Positions 47,067-55,761 of a DNA stretch of 64,000 nucleotides are shown piece by piece. The DNA is from Staphylococcus gallinarum (GTDB lineage: Bacteria > Bacillota > Bacilli > Staphylococcales > Staphylococcaceae), in assembly GCF_000875895.1 (NCBI RefSeq), contig NZ_JXCF01000003.1:186001-250000 (forward strand), given 5' to 3'. A program made the translations under genes and the position numbers. The notes beneath the pieces were generated by a model, which searched no databases, was not told the origin of the DNA, and was given only the letters and a program-made list of their open reading frames with translations. Every line of letters starts with the position of its first letter. Within the stretch, counting starts at the first letter, position 1.

Positions 47067-47427
47067 CAAGCATAAGAAAAATATTAGAAATATAATGAGA
47101 GTAATTGTTTAAGAAAATTTCTAAAATCGAACGAAATAACTGCTCAGTATATAAATGATTCGTAAATCAAACATATGTGGTTTAATTAAATATACTATTA
47201 TTTTGTTGTTTATTTCCTAGGAAATTATTGTAATATGGTTTTGCTACTTGTTATAATGGGTATCATTAATGATAAATGCAGTTTAGTATATGTGTATTAA
47301 TTGAAAATATAAAAAAAGAATTGGCTTACTGGATAGTTATGTTGTTTTACATTTGTTTTATAGGGACATTTAAACTAAGGTTAAAACAAATGAATGATTA
47401 TCCTATATAAGGAGAGAGGTAATTATT
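47067..47427. other. Intergenic region with possible sigma-B promoter
   Basis: 361 AT-rich bases. GTTTTG (47238-47243) and GGGTAT (47258-47263), spaced by 14 bases, resemble the sigma-B consensus GTTTAA-N12-15-GGGTAT. No gene, repeat or strong terminator was recognised. Confidence 0.4.
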
Positions 47428-47724
47428 ATGCATGAACAAGATTTTAATTTATTAGAAGGTCGATCAATAACGCTACCTGAATTAGGTAGAGAAATAGAAA
47501 ATATTACTGGTAGACAAATAAAAGATTCTACAGGAGAAATCAAACGTGTTATCGCACATTTACCGAATTTTGAATCAGATACGGATACATTCGTAGCTAC
47601 TTATCAATTGAATCATCAAAATGATTTCATTGATGCGACATTTACTGCTCCGAAAAGTGAGCGTAATCGTTTGAAAGAAATACCGGTTCACGTAGAATTA
47701 ATTAGTTATATTTCAAGAGCTTAG
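47428..47724 (+). CDS. Small conserved protein of unknown function
   Basis: 98-residue soluble protein with no signal, membrane segment or motif I recognise. Balanced charges, with a mixed alpha/beta look (ITLPELGREIENITGRQI; VIAHLPNFESDTDTFVATYQL). AGGAGAGAGG precedes the ATG at good spacing. A sigma-B-like promoter lies about 165 bases upstream, hinting at a stress-related role. Confidence 0.7.
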   Translation: MHEQDFNLLEGRSITLPELGREIENITGRQIKDSTGEIKRVIAHLPNFESDTDTFVATYQLNHQNDFIDATFTAPKSERNRLKEIPVHVELISYISRA

Positions 47725-47817
47725 TGAATTTTGATGTTAGGTGAGTAGCGCGCTATGATTAGTCATAACGCGTTACTTTTGTATAGGGAGTAATTAACCA
47801 GTATCGAGGTGTAACAA

Positions 47818-48360
47818 ATGACAGTTTATATTGAAACTGAACGTTTAAGGTTACGTGACTGGGAGGAAAATGATCTACTGCTATTTCAACAAATGAATGC
47901 CAATCCGCAAGTTCGAAGATATTTTCCAAGTTTATTAAGTTACCAACGTTCAAAAAGCGATATGAATAAAATGAATAAAGCAATTAATCAAGAAGGTATT
48001 GGGCTATTTGCAGTGGAACTAAAGGAGACAAATGGCTGGCTTGGTTTTATTGGTGTAAATTACATAACAAGTGATAGTAAATATAAATTTGATGAATTGC
48101 CATTTTATGAAATTGGTTGGCGTTTAATACCTGAAGTGTGGGGCAATGGCTTTGCTACAGAAGGTGCAGAAGCAGTATTACAATATGCTAAACAAAAAGG
48201 AATATCTGAAGTATATGCATTTTCAACTGAAAATAATATACCATCACGTAAAGTTATGGAAAAGATTGGAATGACCTTTTATGATCATTTTGAGTATCCA
48301 GAATTGAGCCCTTATCATGAATTGAAATCGTGTGTACGATATCATATTAAGCTTACTTAA
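47818..48360 (+). CDS. RimJ/RimL-type GNAT acetyltransferase
   Basis: 180 residues of the Acetyltransf_3 (RimJ/RimL) type: ETERLRLRDWEENDLLLF at the N-terminus, EIGWRLIPEVWGNGFATEGAEAVLQYA with the acetyl-CoA binding loop, and STENNIPSRKVMEKIGM at the end. ATG start with GAGGTG upstream. Single gene; substrate unknown. Confidence 0.87.
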   Translation: MTVYIETERLRLRDWEENDLLLFQQMNANPQVRRYFPSLLSYQRSKSDMNKMNKAINQEGIGLFAVELKETNGWLGFIGVNYITSDSKYKFDELPFYEIGWRLIPEVWGNGFATEGAEAVLQYAKQKGISEVYAFSTENNIPSRKVMEKIGMTFYDHFEYPELSPYHELKSCVRYHIKLT

Positions 48361-48500
48361 TTTTATATTTTATTGTCGTTGGGAGATTCAACTATGGGCG
48401 CAACAATAATATATACACATATACCTTAAAGAAGTATCAATACAGTGGAAACAATTTAAAATCAAATGTTTTTAATAAGTTATTAATGAATAAATAATGC

Positions 48501-48546
48501 AACAGGCTGAGATATGTTTAGTTTAATATCTCAGCCTGTTATTTTG
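48501..48546. terminator. Bidirectional terminator
   Basis: Perfect 15-bp stem AACAGGCTGAGATAT (48501-48515) / ATATCTCAGCCTGTT (48526-48540) then ATTTTG. It lies between the convergent GNAT and MocR genes. Confidence 0.8.
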
Positions 48547-48602
48547 ATGTTTATTGCGCTGTTAAACAAAGGATAGGAGTAAGAAATGAATGAATAAGTT
48601 TG

Positions 48603-50018
48603 TTACTGTAATTGAATAATCAATTGACTTAGTTGTTTTAATGCGTTGTCTATGTCTGATACATCTATATAGGAATATGAGAATCTGATAGCGCGATTGG
48701 CTTGTTCACTATAGATTTCACCTGGGTTGATCAATATGTGATGACTGATGGCTAAATCGAAAAGTGCTTTCATATCAATCGGATGATAGAGCTCAAACCA
48801 AATGTAAAACGAACCTTCAGGAATATGCCATGTTCCTAAATTTGAAAAATAACTTGTTAATGATTGTAAGAATTGGTCTCTTTTTATTAATAATTCATGC
48901 TTTAATTTTTGAATATGCCATTGGTGATACTGTGGATTTGTAAGCCATTGTGTAGCAATATATTGAGAAATTGAGCTTGCTCCATAATCATTTTGCATTT
49001 TTAAATCTGCTAAGTGTGAAACTACAGTTGATTTACCAATAATCCAACCTATTCTTAGTCCAGGGCTTACAGATTTTGATAGACTACCTAAATAAAGAAT
49101 GTTGTCGTTATGATCTAGTGACTTTAATGGGCGTGGTCTAGGCCTATTAAAGTAGAGCTCGCCATATACGTCATCTTCAACAATTGGAATACCATGTAGT
49201 TGGCATTGGTGAACGATTTTTTTGCGTTCTTCTATACTATAGCTATGTTGTGTCGGATTATGACAGGTGGGGATAGTATAGAATAGACTATGTCTAAAAC
49301 GTTGTGAATGATTAAATATATGATTGATATTACGTTTAATTGTTGAAATTGGTAGTGACTTTAATTCAGCATGTATATTGTGCCATGTTCGAATGGAATG
49401 AATATATGAAGGCGATTCAATAATGATATGTGATTGTGGTACCAGTAAACCATCAGCAATTAATTTCAATCCTTGTAATGCCCCTGAAGTAATGCATATT
49501 TGATCTACCGTGCAGTCAATTCCCCATTGTTTCACATGCTCGACAATAGCGCTTCTTAAACTCAAACTCCCTAACGGGTATTCATAATTTGATGTTAATG
49601 GAATATCATTACTCTGTGCTAGTATTTCTTTGAATTGTTGGTTAGGGATTAAACTTGGACTTAACTCTCCGGTACTGAGCCTATATAAATCTGAACGAAA
49701 TTCTAATTCATTGATTCGTTGTATAAAATACTGATTATTTTTAGAAGTACTGTGACTCATATAAGTTTGCCATTGAATATTATCTTTGATATAAGTATTC
49801 CATTTGTTATCGGCAATAAATAATCCTTTTCTTGGTTTACTTTCAATAGTGCCATAGCTTTGTAATATATCCAAAGCTTGTATCACAGTTGAGCGATTCA
49901 CTTGATACATTGTGGCTAGTTCACGTTGAGTTGGTAATTTCATACCAGCTTCAAGTGAGCCATTTTGAATTTGGAGAAGGATATCATCGATAATTTGTTG
50001 GTATTTTGCTTTTCCCAT
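48603..50018 (-). CDS. MocR-family (GntR/aminotransferase) regulator
   Basis: 471-residue fusion of a GntR winged helix (about 1-70; LPTQRELATMYQVNRSTVIQALDIL) with a fold-type I aminotransferase-like domain. The PLP lysine is in LGSLSKSVSPGLRIGW. MocR regulators sense PLP or amino-acid-like ligands and usually control neighbouring genes. It is divergent from a LysE-type exporter, its probable target. The ATG at 50018 follows GAGGAG at suitable spacing; an in-frame start six codons earlier is less likely. Confidence 0.88.
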   Translation of the reverse strand: MGKAKYQQIIDDILLQIQNGSLEAGMKLPTQRELATMYQVNRSTVIQALDILQSYGTIESKPRKGLFIADNKWNTYIKDNIQWQTYMSHSTSKNNQYFIQRINELEFRSDLYRLSTGELSPSLIPNQQFKEILAQSNDIPLTSNYEYPLGSLSLRSAIVEHVKQWGIDCTVDQICITSGALQGLKLIADGLLVPQSHIIIESPSYIHSIRTWHNIHAELKSLPISTIKRNINHIFNHSQRFRHSLFYTIPTCHNPTQHSYSIEERKKIVHQCQLHGIPIVEDDVYGELYFNRPRPRPLKSLDHNDNILYLGSLSKSVSPGLRIGWIIGKSTVVSHLADLKMQNDYGASSISQYIATQWLTNPQYHQWHIQKLKHELLIKRDQFLQSLTSYFSNLGTWHIPEGSFYIWFELYHPIDMKALFDLAISHHILINPGEIYSEQANRAIRFSYSYIDVSDIDNALKQLSQLIIQLQ

Positions 50019-50180
50019 TAGCAAACGACTCCTCATGATTGGTTGGGTTATAAATTATGTCGTGGTTGGTCAAAATATTTGAATTTTATTATAGCATAAT
50101 GATTATAGATTTATATTAATTCTTACGATTATGGGTTGTGCCATAGCATGTTAAGAGAAGCTAATTTGGAGGGACGTTCG

Positions 50181-50798
50181 TTGATAGAAGCTATTATACA
50201 TGGATTTATTTTAGCGCTAGGCTTAATCCTACCATTAGGAGCACAGAATATTTTTATTTTTAACCAGGGTGCCAACTATAATGGTTTGAAAAGTGTCGCG
50301 CCAGTTATTATTGCGGCAGGGTGTTGTGATACGTTTCTTATACTATTAGCAGTATTAGGTGTGTCGCTAATCTTTTATTCGCTACCAATGTTACAAGTAA
50401 TCATATATGTAATTGGGTTAGTATTTTTACTATATATGGCTTGGACATTATGGAATGAACAAGTTGGAAAGGTGTCTCAACAGTCGGCATTGTCAGTCAA
50501 AAAACAAATTACTTTTGCAATGTCAGTTTCTCTATTAAATCCACACGCTGTTATGGACACAGTAGGTGTAATAGGGACCAATGCAACACTGTATCATGGT
50601 GAGGATAAGGTGGCATTTACTATTGCTACTATATTGGTTTCATGGATATGGTTTGTCTTGCTTGCAATATTGGGAAAAACTTTACATCACATAGATAAGA
50701 GAGGCAAATGGATTGTAATACTTAATAAAATATCAAGTATTATTATCTTAGTTGTGGTATTTATTATTATTAAACAACTTATTCAATTATTTAAATAA
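50181..50798 (+). CDS. LysE/ArgO-type amino acid exporter
   Basis: 205-residue membrane protein with six hydrophobic segments and the family start HGFILALGLILPLGAQNIFIFNQG. It probably exports basic amino acids (Lys or Arg). The TTG at 50181 is chosen: GGAGGG lies eight bases upstream and the length equals the usual staphylococcal homologue; the open frame extends 15 codons further upstream. Divergent from the MocR regulator across about 160 bases. Confidence 0.85.
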   Translation: MIEAIIHGFILALGLILPLGAQNIFIFNQGANYNGLKSVAPVIIAAGCCDTFLILLAVLGVSLIFYSLPMLQVIIYVIGLVFLLYMAWTLWNEQVGKVSQQSALSVKKQITFAMSVSLLNPHAVMDTVGVIGTNATLYHGEDKVAFTIATILVSWIWFVLLAILGKTLHHIDKRGKWIVILNKISSIIILVVVFIIIKQLIQLFK

Positions 50799-50887
50799 GC
50801 GGTTAATGTTTGACGTGAAACTTTAATAATAAGGTTTAAAAGGCAAAACATTCACCAGACGGTAATATGATTTGAAAATATGTAATA

Positions 50888-50935
50888 AAAAATGCTATTC
50901 CTCTCATAACGTAGAGAAGAATAGCATTTTTATTG
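50888..50935. terminator. Bidirectional terminator
   Basis: Perfect 13-bp stem AAAAATGCTATTC (50888-50900) / GAATAGCATTTTT (50919-50931) between the exporter and the LOG gene. Confidence 0.85.
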
Positions 50936-51031
50936 TATATGAAAACTATTACTTTAGGATGGAACAGAGTGCTTTGGTAAGCAATTAACAAAGATGAAAG
51001 TAAATATAATACGTTTTAATGATAGTGACAA

Positions 51032-51598
51032 TTAGTCATATGTTCTAATACCTAATGGTTGGTAGGTATTAATTGTTTCAAATAGCTGTTCGGGCGTTTC
51101 GCACAATGGGGCCAGTGATTTATATTTATCATCGATAAAACCTTCCTCAATCATATGATGAATCATAGTATTTAATGGGTCATAGAAATGATTGATATTA
51201 TAAATTGCGATTGGTTTTTCATGAATACCTATTTGTGCCCAACTATACATTTCGAAAAACTCTTCTAATGATCCAGCACCACCTGGAGCCATAACGAAGG
51301 CATCTGCAAGCTCTGCCATTTTATACTTTCGTTCATGCATTGAATCAACTAGTATAAGTTCTGTTAGTTTTTGACTAGTGATTTCTCGTTCATTTAACAT
51401 GTTAGGCATAACACCGATAGCGCGTCCACCATGGTCTAACACACCATCTTGAATTGCGCCCATAATACCAACAGAACCAGCGCCAAACACAAGTTCATAG
51501 CCTTGTTCTGCCATACTTTTACCTAATTGATATGCTTCTTTCATATATGTTTCATTGTTTCCTTTACTTGCACCACAATAAACAGCAATGCGTTTCAT
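51032..51598 (-). CDS. LOG-family protein (TIGR00730)
   Basis: 188-residue Rossmann-like protein of the LOG (lysine decarboxylase-like, cytokinin riboside 5'-monophosphate phosphoribohydrolase) family. N-terminal IAVYCGAS and the PGGxGT-like motif, here PGGAGSLEE with Ser in place of Thr, are present. The second ATG (51598) is chosen because GGAGG lies eight bases upstream; the first is only two bases from it. Nucleotide 5'-monophosphate hydrolysis is the family activity; its role in staphylococci is not established. Followed downstream by nothing in the operon; upstream lies the DUF188 gene. Confidence 0.88.
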   Translation of the reverse strand: MKRIAVYCGASKGNNETYMKEAYQLGKSMAEQGYELVFGAGSVGIMGAIQDGVLDHGGRAIGVMPNMLNEREITSQKLTELILVDSMHERKYKMAELADAFVMAPGGAGSLEEFFEMYSWAQIGIHEKPIAIYNINHFYDPLNTMIHHMIEEGFIDDKYKSLAPLCETPEQLFETINTYQPLGIRTYD

Positions 51599-51616
51599 AT
51601 TCATATCCTCCTTTGT

Positions 51617-52066
51617 TTATAACAATTCTTGAATTAATGTTATAAATTTTGACTCAAAAACTTTAATATCTTGATTTGTAAAGGGAGCAGGTCCTTTTGT
51701 CCGACCGCCACTTTTTCGAAATTGTGCGCTGACATGGCGCTGTTCTAATAATGTATTAATATTTTGTGCATCATAACGAAATCCTTTGTGGTGGAGTACA
51801 GTATGTACCTTGTTGATTAGTAAACTGGCTAAACCATAGTCTTGTGTAATCACAATGTCATTTGATTTGGCGAGTTGCACAATACGATAATCAACGGCGT
51901 CTGGTCCATCATCAACATATTTAGTATCTACATGAGCAGGCTGTATTACAGTAGAAAAGTGACTAAAACTACGTACTATTATAACAAAAATGCCTGTCCC
52001 TTTGGTCAATTCAATAACTGAATTGGTTACAGGACAAGCATCTCCATCTATTATGACTCGTGTCAT
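51617..52066 (-). CDS. UPF0178 (YaiI/YqxD, DUF188) protein
   Basis: 149 residues, a PIN-like fold family. Family marks are IDGDACPV (6-13), VDDGPDAVDYRIV and SGGRTKGPAPFTNQD near the C-terminus. Function unknown, though the acidic residues recall nucleases. It lies four bases after the coiled-coil gene stop and 18 bases before the LOG gene, so the three genes likely form an operon on the minus strand. Confidence 0.9.
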   Translation of the reverse strand: MTRVIIDGDACPVTNSVIELTKGTGIFVIIVRSFSHFSTVIQPAHVDTKYVDDGPDAVDYRIVQLAKSNDIVITQDYGLASLLINKVHTVLHHKGFRYDAQNINTLLEQRHVSAQFRKSGGRTKGPAPFTNQDIKVFESKFITLIQELL

Positions 52067-52070
52067 GAAA

Positions 52071-52772
52071 TTATTTGCCTTTTTCTTCGTTGTTTTGTTT
52101 TACGACACTTTTTGCAACGTAGTTTTTATATTTTTTAAATTCAGCTAATCTAGCTTTTTTATTCTGCTCTTGTTCTTTTTCTTCTTGTTTATGGCGTTTA
52201 TCAATATTTTTTTGTAGAATTTTATCTAATTTATTGATATCTTTACGGTTATCTTTTTCTAACTTCTCGCCTTTTTTCTCTGTAGTAGCGTCAAGCTTTC
52301 CAGGTGTAAGACCAACTTTTTCCATATGTTTGTTGGCTTTTTTCATGTCTTTAATACGTTGCTTTTTGTTTTCTTCGCGTAATTTATCTTCTTGTTTATG
52401 ACGCTTTTCGATGTTTTTTTGTAAAATTTTATCCATTTTACTAGCTTCTTTACGATTTTCTTTAGCTAATTTCTCGCCTTTTTTCTCGATATAAGCAGGG
52501 TCATGTTCTTTAGCAATACGCTTTAATTCACGTTTTTGATCTCTGTCATGTTTTTTCTCTACGACATAGTCTTTTGCAGTAGATGATTTATCAACAACTG
52601 CATCTTTAAATTGAACTGATTTACCTGCTACTGTTTTTGAAACACTTACAGTTTTATCTGTAGCCTTTTTAACATCTGGATGATCTTTTATTTTTTTTCG
52701 CTCAACAATTAGAGGTACTAAAAACACAGGAGCTACTGTGATGATTGTTTTGATTAATTGTTTTTTGTCCAT
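52071..52772 (-). CDS. Membrane-anchored coiled-coil protein with duplicated segment
   Basis: 233 residues. A single N-terminal hydrophobic segment (about 9-23) is followed by a highly charged, Lys/Glu-rich helical body. Residues 96-145 and 165-214 are a clear internal duplication (both contain KDKILQ/LDKILQKNI-x-KRHKQE). The ATG at 52772 follows TGGAGG at good spacing. Topology suggests a membrane anchor with a cytoplasmic coiled coil. I recognise it only as a staphylococcal hypothetical. Confidence 0.78.
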   Translation of the reverse strand: MDKKQLIKTIITVAPVFLVPLIVERKKIKDHPDVKKATDKTVSVSKTVAGKSVQFKDAVVDKSSTAKDYVVEKKHDRDQKRELKRIAKEHDPAYIEKKGEKLAKENRKEASKMDKILQKNIEKRHKQEDKLREENKKQRIKDMKKANKHMEKVGLTPGKLDATTEKKGEKLEKDNRKDINKLDKILQKNIDKRHKQEEKEQEQNKKARLAEFKKYKNYVAKSVVKQNNEEKGK

Positions 52773-52921
52773 ACTCGTTGCCTCCATTTAATTTATACTA
52801 TCTTCATATTACCCTATGATACATGAAAATAAACTGTAATTACAGTTTTATAAAAGGCTTATTAAAAATAAATAAATAGCGCGCTACGCATTTAAATCCT
52901 CGAGATATATGCTCTTGGTGC

Positions 52922-52961
52922 AAAAAAAGATTGGGCACATGCGACGCATGTGTCCAATCTT
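52922..52961 (-). terminator. uppP terminator
   Basis: AAGATTGGGCACATGCG (52928-52944) pairs with CGCATGTGTCCAATCTT (52945-52961); seven A just before on the plus strand give a U run on the minus strand. Confidence 0.8.
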
Positions 52962-52975
52962 AAAGTATGTTGTAA

Positions 52976-53851
52976 TTATGCATTTGTGATGCCTTGTCCA
53001 ATACCAAAACCAAAGTAAAGAATTGCAATGATAATAACTAAAATAATTCGGTAAATTGCAAATGGAATCAGCTTTACTTTACTGATTAAGAATAGGAACG
53101 TCTTAATTGCGATTAAACCAACTATAAATGCAGCTAAGAAACCTAAAATATAGAATCCGATATCACTGATGTGAATATATTCCATATTTTTGACTAAAGA
53201 TAGTGCACTTGCTGCTAGCATAACTGGGACAGCCATAATAAATGTAAAATCAGAGGCTGCTTTATGGTTCATCTTCATTAATACCCCAGTTGAAATTGTT
53301 GACCCTGATCTACTGAAACCTGGCCACATCGCTACAGCTTGTGATAAGCCAATGACAAAGGCTTGGAAGTAGTTGATTTGGTCTACAGTTTTAGGGTTAG
53401 TAACTTTTTTGCTATAGATGTCTGCAACTATCATGTAAATTGCACCTATAAACAACCCAATCATAACTGTTGGAACACTAAATAAATATTTTTCAATTAC
53501 GTCATCAAATAATACGCCTAAAATACCTGCAGGAATCATACCTACTAAGATATGTAATAAATTCAAACGTTTAGGCTTTTGGCCAATACCGTCGATGGGT
53601 TCTGATTTATATTTACCAATGTGTAACATTTCAAAATAACGTTCTCTGAATACCCATGCACCGGCAAAAACAGAGCCGAGTTGAATTACAATTTTAAAAG
53701 TGAAAGCGGACTGAGAGCCGAGGAACTCACTTGATTTCAACCACATGTCATCAATTAATATCATATGACCTGTAGATGAAACAGGGGCAAATTCAGTTAA
53801 GCCTTCTACAATACCTAAGATAATACCTTTTATTAATTCAAGTATTAACAT
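52976..53851 (-). CDS. uppP: Undecaprenyl-diphosphatase UppP (BacA)
   Basis: Membrane phosphatase recycling undecaprenyl diphosphate to the monophosphate carrier used for peptidoglycan and teichoic acid; overexpression gives bacitracin resistance. 291 residues, about eight hydrophobic segments. Catalytic regions EGLTEFAPVSSTGH (residues 16-29) and WPGFSRSGSTIS (near 175) are both intact. The start at 53851 has a poor ribosome site upstream on the minus strand; it is retained for matching the family N-terminus. Separate transcript. Confidence 0.94.
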   Translation of the reverse strand: MLILELIKGIILGIVEGLTEFAPVSSTGHMILIDDMWLKSSEFLGSQSAFTFKIVIQLGSVFAGAWVFRERYFEMLHIGKYKSEPIDGIGQKPKRLNLLHILVGMIPAGILGVLFDDVIEKYLFSVPTVMIGLFIGAIYMIVADIYSKKVTNPKTVDQINYFQAFVIGLSQAVAMWPGFSRSGSTISTGVLMKMNHKAASDFTFIMAVPVMLAASALSLVKNMEYIHISDIGFYILGFLAAFIVGLIAIKTFLFLISKVKLIPFAIYRIILVIIIAILYFGFGIGQGITNA

Positions 53852-54129
53852 ATTTTACCTACTTTCTGTCTTTTTGTTCAATAATATGGTGCTGTTCATT
53901 TTTTAATCATAGCATAACAAAAATATGATTTACCACATATATCTGTGAATTTAAGAGAAAGATTAAATTGTAGTAATATTCTATATATTGATGGGTATTT
54001 TAACTATTAATATTAAAAAATATAAATATGACAGAAATATGAAACCACCATAAATTTTCCACTAAAATTTAATGCGAATTAATTCAACTTTCATAGAATA
54101 AGTTTATAATATGTGACAGGTGATATTTT

Positions 54130-55761
54130 GTGAAAAGATTAACAAATATGGTTTTACAATATAAAATTTATCCAATACTAATGTTTATATTTAGTATTTT
54201 ATTAGCAATTACGGTTGTAATACAGAATGTTTCAATCGCAGAAATATTGAATAGGTTACTGCTAAAAACAAATCAAGATGTCGTCGTCATAATCACGATT
54301 ACATTATTTATATTATTAGCTAGAGCGACCTTCAATACATTAAATCAACTCATGGGTGATAGATTAGCTCAGGTTGTTAAATATGATCTGCGACAACAAT
54401 TAATATCAAAACAATCTGTAGCACCAATTGGCGCACAATTAAATACATTAACTCAAAATATCGACGGAATAACATCGTTTTTTAATGGTTATTTGCCACA
54501 AGTATTTAAATCTATGATGATTCCAATCTTTATTATTGTGGCGATGTGCTTTATCCATTTAAATACTGCATTAATAATGATTGTTACCGCACCATTTATT
54601 CCTTTGTTTTACATCATTTTCGGTTTAAAAACGCGGGATGAATCTAAAGATAAAATGATGTATCTAAATCAATTTAGCCAACAATTTTTGAATAAGGTGA
54701 AGGGATTAATTACATTAAAACTGTTTAATAAAACATCAGTAACTGAACAAGAATTATATAATGAGAGTACAACTTTCAGAGATCTAACTATGAAAATATT
54801 AAAAAGTGCTTTTTTATCAGGTTTAATGTTGGAATTTATTAGTATGTTAGGTATCGGCTTAGTTGCATTAGAGGCTGGTTTAGGACTTATTCTATTTCAT
54901 AATATTGATTTTAAGACAGCAGCGATAGCAATAATCTTAGCTCCTGAATTTTATAATGCAATCAAAGATTTAGGTCAATCCTTCCATACAGGAAAGCAGA
55001 GTGAAGGTGCCAGTGACGCAGTGTTTGAATTACTTGATCAATCTACTGTACCAGAGGAAAGACAATATAACGTCAATATCAATCAAATCCCACTTGTACA
55101 ATTACGTAATGTTACTTATCGATACAAAGATGCGACACAAAATGCATTAAATAACATTAATCTTGATATCAATGAAGGTGATAATATTGCTTTAGTTGGG
55201 TCAAGCGGTGCAGGTAAATCAACATTAGCACAAGTTATCGCTCAACGATTTCGACCAATAGAGGGTAGTGTCTCCTTTAAATATAAAGATTTAAAGATTG
55301 GCTTTCTAAGTCAATCACCCTATATATTTAGTAGCTCAATTAAAGAAAATATTGCTATGTTTGATGATGTACCGGATGAGACAATTATTAAAGTGCTAGA
55401 TGATGTAGGACTTAAGCAACAGGTTCTAGCATTGAAAAATGGTATTCATGCGGTGATAGGTGAAGGTGGAGAAATGTTATCAGGTGGACAAATGAGACGT
55501 ATTGAACTTGCACGAATCTTATTACTGAGACCTGATTTATTGATCTTTGATGAGCCAGCGACGGGGCTTGATGTTAAGACAGAACATATTATTCAAGAGG
55601 TCTTGCTCACATCATTCCGGAAAACAACAATGATTACTATTGCACATCGTGCCCATACGATTAAAAATGCGAATAAATGTATTGAGATGAACAATGGTTG
55701 TGTGCAATCACAACGCACAACGCAACCTGTTCAATCATACAAGGATGGTGAAAGACGATGA
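54130..55761 (+). CDS. cydD: ABC exporter subunit CydD-like
   Basis: 543-residue fused membrane/ATPase protein. The membrane domain (1-~310) has the CydD-type FFNGYLPQVFKSMMIP segment; the ATPase has Walker A GSSGAGKST, signature LSGGQMRRIELAR and Walker B LLIFDEPATGLD. CydDC exports glutathione/cysteine-type thiols and is needed for cytochrome bd assembly in other bacteria. GTG start with AGGTGAT upstream. Four-base overlap with the next gene. No cydAB in the window. Confidence 0.87.
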   Translation: MKRLTNMVLQYKIYPILMFIFSILLAITVVIQNVSIAEILNRLLLKTNQDVVVIITITLFILLARATFNTLNQLMGDRLAQVVKYDLRQQLISKQSVAPIGAQLNTLTQNIDGITSFFNGYLPQVFKSMMIPIFIIVAMCFIHLNTALIMIVTAPFIPLFYIIFGLKTRDESKDKMMYLNQFSQQFLNKVKGLITLKLFNKTSVTEQELYNESTTFRDLTMKILKSAFLSGLMLEFISMLGIGLVALEAGLGLILFHNIDFKTAAIAIILAPEFYNAIKDLGQSFHTGKQSEGASDAVFELLDQSTVPEERQYNVNINQIPLVQLRNVTYRYKDATQNALNNINLDINEGDNIALVGSSGAGKSTLAQVIAQRFRPIEGSVSFKYKDLKIGFLSQSPYIFSSSIKENIAMFDDVPDETIIKVLDDVGLKQQVLALKNGIHAVIGEGGEMLSGGQMRRIELARILLLRPDLLIFDEPATGLDVKTEHIIQEVLLTSFRKTTMITIAHRAHTIKNANKCIEMNNGCVQSQRTTQPVQSYKDGERR

